Origin: Novosphingobium sp. RL4
GTDB taxonomy: Bacteria > Pseudomonadota > Alphaproteobacteria > Sphingomonadales > Sphingomonadaceae
Assembly: GCF_035658495.1 (NCBI RefSeq)
Contig: NZ_CP141944.1
Span: 2,878,001 to 2,942,000, forward strand
DNA length: 64,000 nucleotides
Direction of reading: 5' to 3'
Position 1 is the first letter of the stretch, and every line of letters begins with the position of its first letter. Below are positions 35,501 through 44,383 of the stretch, piece after piece. The notes under the pieces are model-generated. The model saw only the letters and a program-made list of their open reading frames with translations. It was not told where the DNA came from and did no database searches. Position numbers and translations under genes: made by a program.

Positions 35501-37186
35501 TCACCGCCCCTGCGCGCGCCACCGCTGTACCGTGCGCAGGACCATCTCCTCCTCCCCGCCCGAACTGCTCCACAGCTCGGTGAAGGAGGGATCGGCCGAG
35601 GCCGGGCGCTTGAATTCCTCGAGTTCATCGAACGAGGCGCGGATCGGGATCGTCACGCCCTCGCCGCAGATAATGCATTCGCGGTTGCGCAGTGCCGGAA
35701 TCGAATCGAGGAACCCGCGCGCGCCTTCCGGCATGGCCGCCCGGACGAAGGCCTGGTCACGCTCGTTGTTGAGACGCATCGAGATGATCGTCCCGCACTG
35801 CGAGAGCACGCCCTCGGCAAGGTCGGACGGACGCTGGGTGATCAGGCCCAGCGAGATGCCGTACTTGCGGCCTTCCTTGGCAATGCGGGAGAGAATGCGC
35901 CCGACAGAGGAACCGTCGGCGTTCTTTTCGCTGGGAACGTAGCGATGCGCTTCCTCGCAAACGAGCAGGATCGGCCTCGTCTTCTCCTCCCGCGCCCAGA
36001 CGGCGAAGTCGAACACCAGGCGACTTATCACGGCGACCACGGTGCTGGTGATGTCCGAAGGCACGCCGGAAACGTCGATGATCGAGATCGGCCGGCCGCG
36101 CGAAGGCAGGCGGAACAGTTTGGAGACGAACTCCGTCATCGTATCGCCCACCAGCATGCCCGAGAACATGAACTGGTAGCGCGGATCGCCCTTCAGCTCG
36201 TCGAGCTTGTTCTTGAGCCGCAAGTAAGGGGCACTGGAATGTCCCTTGTCGAGCTTGCCCATGTGATTGCCGAGAATGACCGACAGGTCGGAAAGCAGAT
36301 AGGGGATCGGCGAATCCACGGTGATCTTGCCCACTTGCTCGGCGAGCCGGTTTCGCAAACGCGCTTCCATCAGGCAGCGGCCGAGAATTTCGCAATCGAG
36401 CTGCCGGTCATCGCCATGCGAGGTGACGAATATCTCGCAGTGCTCCTCGAAGTTCATCAACCAGTAGGGCATCTGCAGGTTCGAAACGTCGAGGATCACA
36501 CCCGTATTGCGGAAGGCCGCGGCATATTCGCCATGCGGGTCGATCATGATGACATGGCCTTCCGGCGCCTGCTCGCAGATACGGTGCAGAATCAGCGACG
36601 CGCCAGTGGACTTGCCGGTACCGGTCGATCCCAACAGCGCGAAGTGCTTGCCCAGCAGAGCGTCGACATAGAGCCCGGCACGAATGTCGTTGGTCGGATA
36701 GACATTGCCGATCTGGATCGCTTTGCGCCCGTCACTGGCGTAGATCTGCCGCAAATCGTCAGTGCTCGCGGGATAGACCAATGCTCCCGGAGTGGGATAG
36801 CGGGTGACACCGCGCCTGAAACCATGGATCCGCCCGGTCAGACGCTCTTCCAGGCCCTCGCCCAGAAAGTCCGCCTCGGCGACGATGCCTCCGGGAATGG
36901 CGTTGTCGCTTTTCTGGTTCCGCACGCTGGCAAGCAACCAGCCGCGACCGACGCGGATCTTGATCTGGTTCCCCACCTGCCCCGAAGTCGCAACGCAGGG
37001 ATCGTTATCCTGCGCCGTTTCGGCCAGGCGGTTGAGGTCGAAGGCGATGCGGGTTCCGGCGCCGGAAATCTCGAGCACCACACCGATCGGCTCCCGACCG
37101 GTATCGCTTCGCGCCGCATTCGGCGCAAGCTGCTCTCCCTGCGACGTCCGCGCGGGATCGAAGCCTTCCACTCGCATCTGATTCAT
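35501..37186 (-). CDS. HerA-like ATPase (DUF87 family)
   Basis: Predicted hexameric DNA translocase, 561 residues. ATG 37186 is preferred over a TTG three bases upstream. Residues 1-150 include a HAS-barrel-like domain (GVVLEISGAGTRIAFDLNRL); Walker A GSTGTGKST with MIDPHGEYAAAF follows; Walker B ILLVCEEAHRYV, then GLITQRPSDLAEGVLSQC (arginine-finger region). HerA works with the nuclease NurA in archaea, and with other effectors in bacterial anti-phage systems; no nuclease or other effector gene is adjacent. The gene follows TIGR02186 by 81 bases on the same strand. Confidence 0.88.
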   Translation of the reverse strand: MNQMRVEGFDPARTSQGEQLAPNAARSDTGREPIGVVLEISGAGTRIAFDLNRLAETAQDNDPCVATSGQVGNQIKIRVGRGWLLASVRNQKSDNAIPGGIVAEADFLGEGLEERLTGRIHGFRRGVTRYPTPGALVYPASTDDLRQIYASDGRKAIQIGNVYPTNDIRAGLYVDALLGKHFALLGSTGTGKSTGASLILHRICEQAPEGHVIMIDPHGEYAAAFRNTGVILDVSNLQMPYWLMNFEEHCEIFVTSHGDDRQLDCEILGRCLMEARLRNRLAEQVGKITVDSPIPYLLSDLSVILGNHMGKLDKGHSSAPYLRLKNKLDELKGDPRYQFMFSGMLVGDTMTEFVSKLFRLPSRGRPISIIDVSGVPSDITSTVVAVISRLVFDFAVWAREEKTRPILLVCEEAHRYVPSEKNADGSSVGRILSRIAKEGRKYGISLGLITQRPSDLAEGVLSQCGTIISMRLNNERDQAFVRAAMPEGARGFLDSIPALRNRECIICGEGVTIPIRASFDELEEFKRPASADPSFTELWSSSGGEEEMVLRTVQRWRAQGR

Positions 37187-37267
37187 CAAGCCCCCGAACA
37201 GAAAATTCGTCGGGCATGGCTAGTCCGGCACAGTTAATTTCCGGCTAAGCCCTTGCTTCGCTCAAAC

Positions 37268-38035
37268 TCAACGCAAGGCGAACAGGCGTCCGGCAAGCCA
37301 ACCCATGCCCACGGACACCAGGACCGCCAGCAAGCCATAGGCAAAGCCGTAATTTTCGGAGAAGTCGGCGATGGCCAGTTCGAAACCCTGCTTGCGGACC
37401 TGCACCTGGCTGCTGGCCGAAGCAACGACACGCCCCTTTGAAATCGCGAAAGTCTCGGCCGTATAAGTCCCGGTCGGCACTCGCGAGGGTAGGCCGATGC
37501 GGGCCTGATAGAGCACCTGCTCACTCACCTTCACCCCGCCCTCCTCTTCGCGATACAGGCCATTGCGGCGATTGAGATCGACGAGCCCATCGGAAAAGCG
37601 GGTCTGCTCAGCGGGATCGATGGCGCCGATCGGCGAAAGTTGCAGCCACTTCAGGCCGAGTTCGTAAATCGCCGCCGTCTTGTCGTCGACGATATCTTTG
37701 ATCGGCCGGGTAGAAGCGAACGCATAATAGGAAGGTGCCGAGCGAAGCTCCGTACTGTCGGCATTGATCCAGATGCCCGCGACCTTCTGCTTCTCACGCA
37801 GGACGATCGACTGCGTCGGCCCCTTCAGCACGATGACGATGTCGTAGTCCTGCGCCGCGCGCGACCCTTCCGGCGTCAGGATAGCACCGAACAGCAGCAG
37901 TTCGGTTCCGGTGAACCCCTGTTGCAGGTCTACTTCGTGCTGCGATATTTCAGGTACGAGGATGGGGTCCCGGGCACCTCCCAGCATGACCAATGCGGCC
38001 AGTGCGAAACCTGCCGAAACAAGCCGGTCCTTCAC
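37268..38035 (-). CDS. TIGR02186 family membrane-anchored protein
   Basis: Protein of 255 residues, GTG start at 38035 overlapping the TauE stop (GTGA). N-terminal signal segment; mature part begins PILVPEISQHEVDLQQGFTGTELLLFGA, the family signature; a C-terminal membrane helix (GFAYGLLAVLVSVGMGWLAGRLFAL) anchors it. In alphaproteobacteria the family is nearly always beside a TauE/SafE exporter, as here, suggesting an accessory periplasmic part of that transporter. Biochemical role unproven. Confidence 0.9.
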   Translation of the reverse strand: MKDRLVSAGFALAALVMLGGARDPILVPEISQHEVDLQQGFTGTELLLFGAILTPEGSRAAQDYDIVIVLKGPTQSIVLREKQKVAGIWINADSTELRSAPSYYAFASTRPIKDIVDDKTAAIYELGLKWLQLSPIGAIDPAEQTRFSDGLVDLNRRNGLYREEEGGVKVSEQVLYQARIGLPSRVPTGTYTAETFAISKGRVVASASSQVQVRKQGFELAIADFSENYGFAYGLLAVLVSVGMGWLAGRLFALR

Positions 38036-38946
38036 AGGGGGGCAACCGTGTAGATCTCATCCGGACGGTAACCCAGCCCGATGGCCATCCGTCCGGCAAC
38101 CAGCAGCACGATGATGGCAAGCACCAGGCGCAGCTTCACCGGACTGGCTTTCTGGGCGAACTGCGCGCCAAGTTGCGCGCCCGTCACCGAGCCCAGCAGC
38201 AACAGGGAGGCCAGCACGATGTCCACCGCATGTGTGGTCATGGAATGCATCATCGTGGTGGCCATAGTGACGAACAGGATCTGGAACAGCGAAGTGCCCA
38301 CGACGACGTTGGCACTCATGCCCAGGATATAGAGCATCGCCGGCACGAGAATGAAGCCGCCGCCGACCCCCATCAGCATTGTCAGGATGCCTGTGCCGAT
38401 TCCCAGCAGGAGCGGTGCCAAAGGCGAGATGTAGAGACCCGAGCGATAGAACCGCCACCGCATCGGCAAGCTTGCAACCATCGGATGGTGCCGCCGCTTT
38501 CTTGCCGCGATGGGAATGCCGGAACGCTCGGCCCGGATGGTCTGGATGCTCTCCTTGGCCATCAGACCGCCAATGGAGCCGAGCATCAGTACGTAGAGGA
38601 TATTGATGACCGTATCGATCTGGCCGAGCCGCTGCAGCAGGCTGAACAGCAGGGCGCCGATACCGGTGCCAATGATGCCCCCGGCAACCATGACCGTGCC
38701 CATGTGATAATCCACGCCGCCGCGCCGGGTATGGGCGAAAACGCCCGAAACGCTTGCCCCCGTCACCTGACTGGCCGCCGAGGCGGCCGCCACCGTGGGC
38801 GGGATGCCGTAGAAGATCATCAGCGGCGTGGTGAGAAACCCGCCGCCCACGCCGAACATGCCCGAAAGCAGGCCAGTGATCGCTCCTAGTCCAACGATGA
38901 TGATCCCGTTGACCGAGAGATTGGCTATGGGGAGATAGACATCCAT
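38032..38946 (-). CDS. Sulfite exporter TauE/SafE family permease
   Basis: Inner-membrane protein of 304 residues with about eight helices in two repeats. Each half has the family loop: GLLSGMFGVGGGFLTTPLM (residues 25-43) and ILTMLMGVGGGFILVPAML. A basic cytoplasmic loop (AARKRRHHPM) lies between. Substrate in the family ranges over sulfite, sulfoacetate and taurine-derived anions; not decided here. First gene of a coupled pair with TIGR02186. Confidence 0.9.
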   Translation of the reverse strand: MDVYLPIANLSVNGIIIVGLGAITGLLSGMFGVGGGFLTTPLMIFYGIPPTVAAASAASQVTGASVSGVFAHTRRGGVDYHMGTVMVAGGIIGTGIGALLFSLLQRLGQIDTVINILYVLMLGSIGGLMAKESIQTIRAERSGIPIAARKRRHHPMVASLPMRWRFYRSGLYISPLAPLLLGIGTGILTMLMGVGGGFILVPAMLYILGMSANVVVGTSLFQILFVTMATTMMHSMTTHAVDIVLASLLLLGSVTGAQLGAQFAQKASPVKLRLVLAIIVLLVAGRMAIGLGYRPDEIYTVAPL

Positions 38947-38993
38947 TCCACCCCTCTCGCTACCGCAGCATCAAGTCCGAGGAAAGCCGGGAA

Positions 38994-40253
38994 TCAGAAA
39001 CCTGCGGATAGAGTCAGCGCAGGCCCCGAACCCGGCTGCGCATCTCCGATGACACGAAACCGCCAATCGACGGCTAGGCGGCCGAAAGTCCCTCTGCCAA
39101 GCGGGAATGCAACCGCTGCCGATGGCCCTGCATCAAGCCGCCCGGCCCCTCTCTGCGCGCCGCCCCACAGACCGGCACCGACTCTCGTCTCAACCGGTCC
39201 GAGCTGCAGCAGACGGCGATCCACACGGACTTGCCCGTCAGCAAAGGGCGTGGCGAACTTCCCCGCGACATAGCCTGCCTGCAGGTAGGCCTCTCCGCGA
39301 AAATCGGCAGGCATCCTGAAAGTCGGAAATTCGGTTACCGCCATTACCACGGGCTGAAGTCGCCGCCGCCCGGCCTGCTCCGTCAGCCTTCCCTCGACTG
39401 CGCCGATCACAGGAATTGACGGAAAAGGCCGCGCGGAAAATCCGACTGCGGCAGCGGTTTCCCGCATCTGCTGTCCCAGGGTTGACGTCGTTCGCATATA
39501 GATGACCGGATTGTAGCGTGCGCGCATGGCGAGTCTGTAGCGCAGCACGGCGCCCGCCTGACTTGCCCCGTAAGTCGCGGGCATGGCGCCGATCACCAGC
39601 GGCCCCGAGCCCCCTTTGCGCATGAGCGCCCAACTGTCGGCCGACCAGCGCCGGGGCTTGAGCTGGCTTGCGATCGGCCCTGTCGCAACCGAACCGGACG
39701 GATAGGGCTGGGCGGCGAAGCTCGAAAGCGAGGAAAATCCGGCAGGAAGTCCTTCTCGCCGATCGAACGTCAGTCCGCCCTCGCCATGATCCGCTGGGAA
39801 CTGCTGCCCTGTCGGGTAACGATCGGTCAGGCGGTCAATGCCATACCAACCGCCGGGTTCGGCCGAGTTCCCGTTAGGACCGTACCATGCACCGCGAGGG
39901 TCGATTGCTGACGATCTCGGTCGGCGGCGCGAAGCCGGCCATAATGCCTGAAAGTACCCGTTACTCGGCTGAACCATGCCCGCAGGCATATAGCCGAACG
40001 CGTCCGGCCCGTATCCATTGCCCGAATAGTAGTCCTGATCACTCAGTGGCGGGCTCTGCGGTCCGGCTTTCTGGTCGAGGAAGAAGCCCCCTTCCGTCTG
40101 CGGCCCTGGTACGGCAGCCTCTGCCTGCTGGGCCGCAGGCGATGCAAGCTGCAAGGGCGATTCCCATGTCGAGATCCGGCCTCCGGCCCACCCTGCAAGA
40201 ACCGCGAGCAGAGCCACCAGCGGCTGCCCGCGAACGCGCGTCGAGGCACTCAC
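38994..40253 (-). CDS. Exported beta-barrel-like protein coupled to a glycosyltransferase
   Basis: Protein of 419 residues. GTG 40253 overlaps the glycosyltransferase stop (GTGA); the longer open frame upstream is a shadow. It opens with a signal/anchor segment (PLVALLAVLAGWAGG) and a low-complexity linker to about residue 180 rich in Gly, Pro, Tyr and Ser. The C-terminal 220 residues alternate strands and turns (YNPVIYMRTTSTLGQQMRE, AYLQAGYVAGKFATPFADG, TRVGAGLWGGAQRGAGRLD, ALTLSAGF), ending in an aromatic residue like an outer-membrane barrel. The layout recalls the C-terminal region of NfrA, the phage N4 receptor partner of the membrane glycosyltransferase NfrB. That link is inferred from layout, not from a search. 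Confidence 0.8.
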   Translation of the reverse strand: MSASTRVRGQPLVALLAVLAGWAGGRISTWESPLQLASPAAQQAEAAVPGPQTEGGFFLDQKAGPQSPPLSDQDYYSGNGYGPDAFGYMPAGMVQPSNGYFQALWPASRRRPRSSAIDPRGAWYGPNGNSAEPGGWYGIDRLTDRYPTGQQFPADHGEGGLTFDRREGLPAGFSSLSSFAAQPYPSGSVATGPIASQLKPRRWSADSWALMRKGGSGPLVIGAMPATYGASQAGAVLRYRLAMRARYNPVIYMRTTSTLGQQMRETAAAVGFSARPFPSIPVIGAVEGRLTEQAGRRRLQPVVMAVTEFPTFRMPADFRGEAYLQAGYVAGKFATPFADGQVRVDRRLLQLGPVETRVGAGLWGGAQRGAGRLDAGPSAAVAFPLGRGTFGRLAVDWRFRVIGDAQPGSGPALTLSAGF

Positions 40254-41698
40254 AGGACCGGCCCTCCGGCTACCGACATCGCGGCCGGGTGCGCATCGTG
40301 GCGGGTCTTGTCCCAGACGATCATTCCGCCGTTCAGCGTGCGTATGTAGGATGCCAGGGCCCTTTGCCCGGCGAAGATGGCGATCAGGTTCGCCACGGGA
40401 ATGCGCAGTATCGCGCAGACACCTTCCCACGCACCATACTCGCGCGCGGTAAAGCCTGCACGCACGCCGCAACGCCAGACGAAACTGGCCAGGCAGATGG
40501 TCAGTACCGGGTTCAGCGACTTCGGGACGGGTATCTCATCCGCCAATCCCGCCACCCGCACGATCCCGAGCAGCAGTTCGACAATGAGCAGCGCATAGCT
40601 GCTGGCGAGCACGATTGCCGTCAGCGGGCCGCGGCGATCGCGCATCGCCATCCAGGCATCGGCAAGCTTGCCCACGCGCCCCGGACGGCGCCATGCGAGA
40701 CGGCTCCAGCCAAGGCGATCCCACCCCTGAAAGGCAATTCCGTGGACCCAGCGCGTCTTCTGCCGGATCGAATCCTCGAAAGTCGCGGGGAAATAAGCCC
40801 TCGTGGCGACGAGTTGCCCCTTCTCATCCCGGACACGCAGGAACCGGGCACGGCCGCCTTCCCGCCAGACGAGAACACCCAGTTCATAATCCTCGGTCAG
40901 GCACTCGGCAGCGAAAGGTCCGGCGCTGCCTTCAGCCCGGCGCCGACGCGTGATCCGCTCCAGGATATCCCGAGCAAAGCCGCAGCCGACGCCGGCTGCC
41001 GGCACCGCCGCGCCCAGCACATCCCGGACCACCAGTGATTTCGCATGAGCCTCGGTGAATTCGTCCAGATAATGGCCACCGACCCATCGCGACCTGACCT
41101 GCGGCTCGGGCCGGACCGGCAATTGAATGAAATCAGCCTTGGCGAGCGCCCCGTCGACAACGGCCAACTCCGCGGGATGCACCATGTCCTCGGAATCGTG
41201 GAGCAGCACGCTGCGGTAGCGGCATCCGCGACGTCGCTCATCCTCGCACAGCGCATGATAGAGCCGGTTCAGGCAATCCGCCTTGGTAGTCGGGCCTTCG
41301 CGGTCATGAATGATGACCCTGACGCGGTTGTCACCCCCCGCCCCCGACATCGCGGCCGCGACTGTCGCGGAATCGTTGCCATAACAACCGATGTAGAGCG
41401 TGAAACCGGTTTGCCGCCACGCGGAAAGGGCATGGCGGATAGTATGGGCGATGACCTGTTCTTCCTGCCAGCAAGCGATAAGAACCGCAGCATGTCCCTT
41501 CAACGGCGCCCGGCTGACCTCGAGGGAAATCCGGCCCGTACTCGCCCGGCCGGACAGTCTGAACCAGGCCCAGCAGCAATCCACGGCCATTTCATCGACC
41601 GTACCGACCAGAACCCAGAAGGCAGCGAACAACAAAAGCTCCTGCTCAACCAGATGCAGGCAATAAATTCCTTGCTGAAACATGCCCGCCGGTTCCAC
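40250..41698 (-). CDS. Membrane glycosyltransferase family 2, NfrB-like
   Basis: Inner-membrane GT of 482 residues. The GTG at 41698 has AAGGAGG six bases ahead, better than the ATG at 41683. One helix at the N terminus (CLHLVEQELLLFAAFWVLVG), then a GT2 domain: IACWQEEQVIAHTI, DREGPTTKADCLN, the acidic HDSEDMVHP, TEDYELG and the acceptor-binding RQKTRWVHGI, which equals the Q/RxxRW motif. Several C-terminal helices follow. It makes or transfers a cell-surface sugar chain, product unknown. Translationally coupled to the barrel-like protein. Confidence 0.88.
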   Translation of the reverse strand: MEPAGMFQQGIYCLHLVEQELLLFAAFWVLVGTVDEMAVDCCWAWFRLSGRASTGRISLEVSRAPLKGHAAVLIACWQEEQVIAHTIRHALSAWRQTGFTLYIGCYGNDSATVAAAMSGAGGDNRVRVIIHDREGPTTKADCLNRLYHALCEDERRRGCRYRSVLLHDSEDMVHPAELAVVDGALAKADFIQLPVRPEPQVRSRWVGGHYLDEFTEAHAKSLVVRDVLGAAVPAAGVGCGFARDILERITRRRRAEGSAGPFAAECLTEDYELGVLVWREGGRARFLRVRDEKGQLVATRAYFPATFEDSIRQKTRWVHGIAFQGWDRLGWSRLAWRRPGRVGKLADAWMAMRDRRGPLTAIVLASSYALLIVELLLGIVRVAGLADEIPVPKSLNPVLTICLASFVWRCGVRAGFTAREYGAWEGVCAILRIPVANLIAIFAGQRALASYIRTLNGGMIVWDKTRHDAHPAAMSVAGGPVL

Positions 41699-41790
41699 GG
41701 TGCCCCTCCTTGGAATCAGAATTACCGGACCTCTTCTCAGGCAGGTCCATGCCTCCCGGCGATGCCTGGAACTCACTCACGACATGGTTT

Positions 41791-42978
41791 ATGAGAATGG
41801 ATAGACATTACGCCAATGAATTGGCGCGCCGTTTCATAAAGTTAATGGGCGGTGAAGCAGGTTCAGGCATCCTACTGATCATCATGGCCGTACTGGCGAT
41901 GTCCGCCGCGAACTCACCTCTGAGTGATGGCTATCACGCCCTTTTCCATCATGAGCTTCCCTGGACTCCAATCTCCAGGCTCACTTCTGTTCATGCATGG
42001 ATCAACGACGCACTGATGGCCTTGTTCTTCTTTGTGGTCGGATTGGAAATAAAGCGCGAGGTTCTCGGCGGTGAACTGTCGAGCCCCGAAAAGCGCCGCC
42101 TGCCGGTACTCGCCGCGGCGGCAGGCATGGCGATGCCCGCGCTGATCTACCTCATTACCGCCGGAACCCAACAACCCGAACAGAGGGGCTGGGCCATCCC
42201 TGCCGCCACGGACATCGCCTTTGCCGTAGGAGTGCTAGGACTGCTTGGCCGGCGGGTACCATCCTCGCTGAGGCTGTTCCTGCTGACGGTCGCGATCGTC
42301 GACGATCTGGGCGCTGTCATTATCATTGCGCTGTTCTATACCGCGCAGATCGAACTGGGTTGGGCGCTGGCCGCGATCGGCCTGTTCGCAGCGCTTCTCG
42401 CAGTCAATCGCGCACGCATCCAGTTCATCAGCCTCTATCTGGCGCTCGGCCTGGGCCTGTGGTTCTGCGTGCTCAACTCCGGCATTCACGCGACGATCGC
42501 CGGGGTTCTCTTCGCCTTCACGATCCCGCTGCGAACACAGCACGGAGACAGCATGCTGCTGCGCCTCGAACACGCGCTGGCGCCATGGATCGGCTATCTC
42601 GTGGTGCCTGTGTTCGGTTTTGCCAATGCCGGCGTGGCACTGGCCGGAATCGGCATGGCAGGACTGTTCGCCCCGGTGCCCCTGGGCATTGGCCTGGGCC
42701 TTTTCATCGGCAAGCAAGCGGGCGTATTCGCGGCGATCTATCTGGCGCACCGCCTGGGCATCGCCCCGCGCCCCGCCGGTGCAAGCTGGCTGCAACTCTG
42801 GGGGACGGCAGTATTGTGCGGCATCGGGTTCACCATGAGCCTGTTCATCGGCGCCCTCGCCTTCCCGACTACGCCTCTGCTCGTGGATGAAGCCAAGCTG
42901 GGTGTGCTGGCAGGATCGCTGGCCTCTTCCCTTCTGGGCTTCGTGATCCTGCGATTCGCGAAAGCGCCCTCGGCCTGA
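41791..42978 (+). CDS. nhaA: Na+/H+ antiporter NhaA
   Basis: Inner-membrane antiporter of 395 residues with 12 helices, exporting sodium for protons. ATG 41791 gives the family-type start (RFIKLMGGEAGSGILLIIMAVLAMSAANSPL); in-frame codons farther upstream lack support. Hallmarks: FFFVVGLEIKRE, the sodium-binding pair of Asps in IPAATDIAFAVGVL and AIVDDLGAVIIIA. Asp-Asp in DDLGA is the key ion site. Divergent from the glycosyltransferase gene (92 bases). Confidence 0.96.
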   Translation: MRMDRHYANELARRFIKLMGGEAGSGILLIIMAVLAMSAANSPLSDGYHALFHHELPWTPISRLTSVHAWINDALMALFFFVVGLEIKREVLGGELSSPEKRRLPVLAAAAGMAMPALIYLITAGTQQPEQRGWAIPAATDIAFAVGVLGLLGRRVPSSLRLFLLTVAIVDDLGAVIIIALFYTAQIELGWALAAIGLFAALLAVNRARIQFISLYLALGLGLWFCVLNSGIHATIAGVLFAFTIPLRTQHGDSMLLRLEHALAPWIGYLVVPVFGFANAGVALAGIGMAGLFAPVPLGIGLGLFIGKQAGVFAAIYLAHRLGIAPRPAGASWLQLWGTAVLCGIGFTMSLFIGALAFPTTPLLVDEAKLGVLAGSLASSLLGFVILRFAKAPSA

Positions 42979-43013
42979 TCCCTGCCCGCCCACCTGACGG
43001 GCAGGGATCAGGC
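42973..43013. terminator. Long hairpin shared by nhaA and the glyoxalase gene
   Basis: Perfect 16-base stem from 42973 to 42988 with 42998 to 43013 (GCCTGATCCCTGCCCG and complement), 9-base loop. The nhaA stop codon lies in the left arm. The T tract is poor on both sides, so it may be a hairpin that slows rather than a textbook terminator. Confidence 0.55.
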
Positions 43014-43017
43014 CCAA

Positions 43018-43452
43018 TTACCAGACGCCGACGTTCGGCATCGACGCCCATGGCTCGGCGGGATCCAGCCGGCCATCCTGCAACAGTTCGACGGAAATGC
43101 CGTCCGGCGTGCGCACGAACGCCATGTGACCGTCGCGAGGCGGACGATTGATGACCACGCCTGCGTCGGCCAAGGTCTGGCAGGTGGCGTAGATATCGTC
43201 GACCTGGAACGCGAGATGCCCGAAGTTGCGCCCGCCCGAATACTCCTCGGCGGAACCATCCTCGGCCGGCCAGTTATACGTCAGCTCGACCTCGGATTCC
43301 TCGCCCGGAACTGCAAGATAGATCAGCGTGAAGCGCCCCTGCTCGCTTGAAAAACGCCGGGTTTCCTGAAGGCCGATCAGTTCGAAGAAGCGGATCGTGG
43401 CTTCCGGATCGCTTACGCGGATCATGGTGTGGAGATATTTGGTCACGGGCAT
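43018..43452 (-). CDS. gloA: Lactoylglutathione lyase (glyoxalase I)
   Basis: Metal-dependent enzyme of 144 residues detoxifying methylglycyl-glutathione hemithioacetal, i.e. methylglyoxal. VOC fold with two betaalphabetabetabeta repeats. Metal ligands visible: H8 in KYLHTMIRV, E in EVELTYNW, H in FGHLAFQVDD and E in ISVELLQDG. Family FAFVRTPDG-like segment is AFVRTPDG. Length (E. coli 135) fits. Preceded by GAAGGAA seven bases upstream. Monocistronic. Confidence 0.93.
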   Translation of the reverse strand: MPVTKYLHTMIRVSDPEATIRFFELIGLQETRRFSSEQGRFTLIYLAVPGEESEVELTYNWPAEDGSAEEYSGGRNFGHLAFQVDDIYATCQTLADAGVVINRPPRDGHMAFVRTPDGISVELLQDGRLDPAEPWASMPNVGVW

Positions 43453-43540
43453 TCCTTCAATTCATCGCATGTAGAGAACGGTTCATGGACGATACAGCCG
43501 TCTGACGGCATGTTCCGAGGGACTTCAGGGAGAAGCTGCG

Positions 43541-44299
43541 ATGACCGACGATAGCCCAGAGAGCCCTCATCACTCTACCACCTTCTTGGCCGAATCCGCT
43601 ACCAGACGATGGCTTCTCGCCTCGACCATCCTGGCCATCGGCGTTGTCGCTGGCGGCTATCTGCTGGGAGACGGCCTGAAGCGCGCGCACCGGGCAGACC
43701 GCTCCGTTACCGTGCGGGGCCTGGCGGAGCGGGACGTCACCGCCGACCTCGCCACCTGGACGATCGCCTACTCGGCCACCGCCAACGACCTTGCCGGAGC
43801 GCAGGCGAGCGTCGAGAATGATACGGCGCAGATTCGCACATTCTTCAAGGAACTCGGCTTTCCCGCAGATGCCATCCAGCCGACGGGCGCCAATGTCTCG
43901 CAGTCCAAGGACAACAACGGCATCGCGAGCTTCACCGTCCGTCAGCGGATGACCTTGCGCAGTCAGGACATCAAGCGTGCGCAGGACGCGGTAAGACGTC
44001 AGTTCGAACTCGTTCGGCGCGGCGTCATTCTCGAAGAAGGTTCGGGGATGGCCTATACATTCACCAAGCTCAACGACATCAAGCCGCCCATGGTCGCTGC
44101 TGCCACCAAGGACGCACGGTCCGCCGCGGAGCAGTTTGCCAATGACAGCGGGGCGGAAGTCGGCTCCATCAAGGGCGCCACTCAGGGATACTTCACCGTA
44201 GAGGCGCGGGATGGCGATTCCGGCGGCGGCTGGGGTGTTTCGGACACGCCCTACAAGAAAGTCCGCGTTGTCACGACGGTGGATTTCTATCTCCGCTGA
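43541..44299 (+). CDS. SIMPL-domain protein (DUF541)
   Basis: Periplasmic protein of 252 residues anchored by one N-terminal helix (WLLASTILAIGVVAGGYLLG, about 24-43). The SIMPL domain (DUF541) spans the rest: SVTVRGLAERDVTADLATWTIAYSATAND, then an alternating helix-strand body and the final KKVRVVTTVDFYL. Members occur from bacteria to mammals and no clear function is fixed; a link to oxidative stress has been suggested. Lone gene. Confidence 0.85.
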   Translation: MTDDSPESPHHSTTFLAESATRRWLLASTILAIGVVAGGYLLGDGLKRAHRADRSVTVRGLAERDVTADLATWTIAYSATANDLAGAQASVENDTAQIRTFFKELGFPADAIQPTGANVSQSKDNNGIASFTVRQRMTLRSQDIKRAQDAVRRQFELVRRGVILEEGSGMAYTFTKLNDIKPPMVAAATKDARSAAEQFANDSGAEVGSIKGATQGYFTVEARDGDSGGGWGVSDTPYKKVRVVTTVDFYLR

Positions 44300-44324
44300 C
44301 CGCCTTCTCACAGAGGCACGAAAA

Positions 44325-44350
44325 ACCCGCCCGGAAAGCTCCGGGCGGGT
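44325..44350 (-). terminator. Terminator of the TorF porin gene
   Basis: Stem ACCCGCCCGG with CCGGGCGGGT, 6-base loop. Read leftward it is followed by TTTTTCG, so it ends the minus-strand gene. The plus-strand SIMPL gene may use it too. Confidence 0.88.
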
Positions 44351-44383
44351 CCTCCTGCAAAACGCGTTAACCTATGCGATGGT

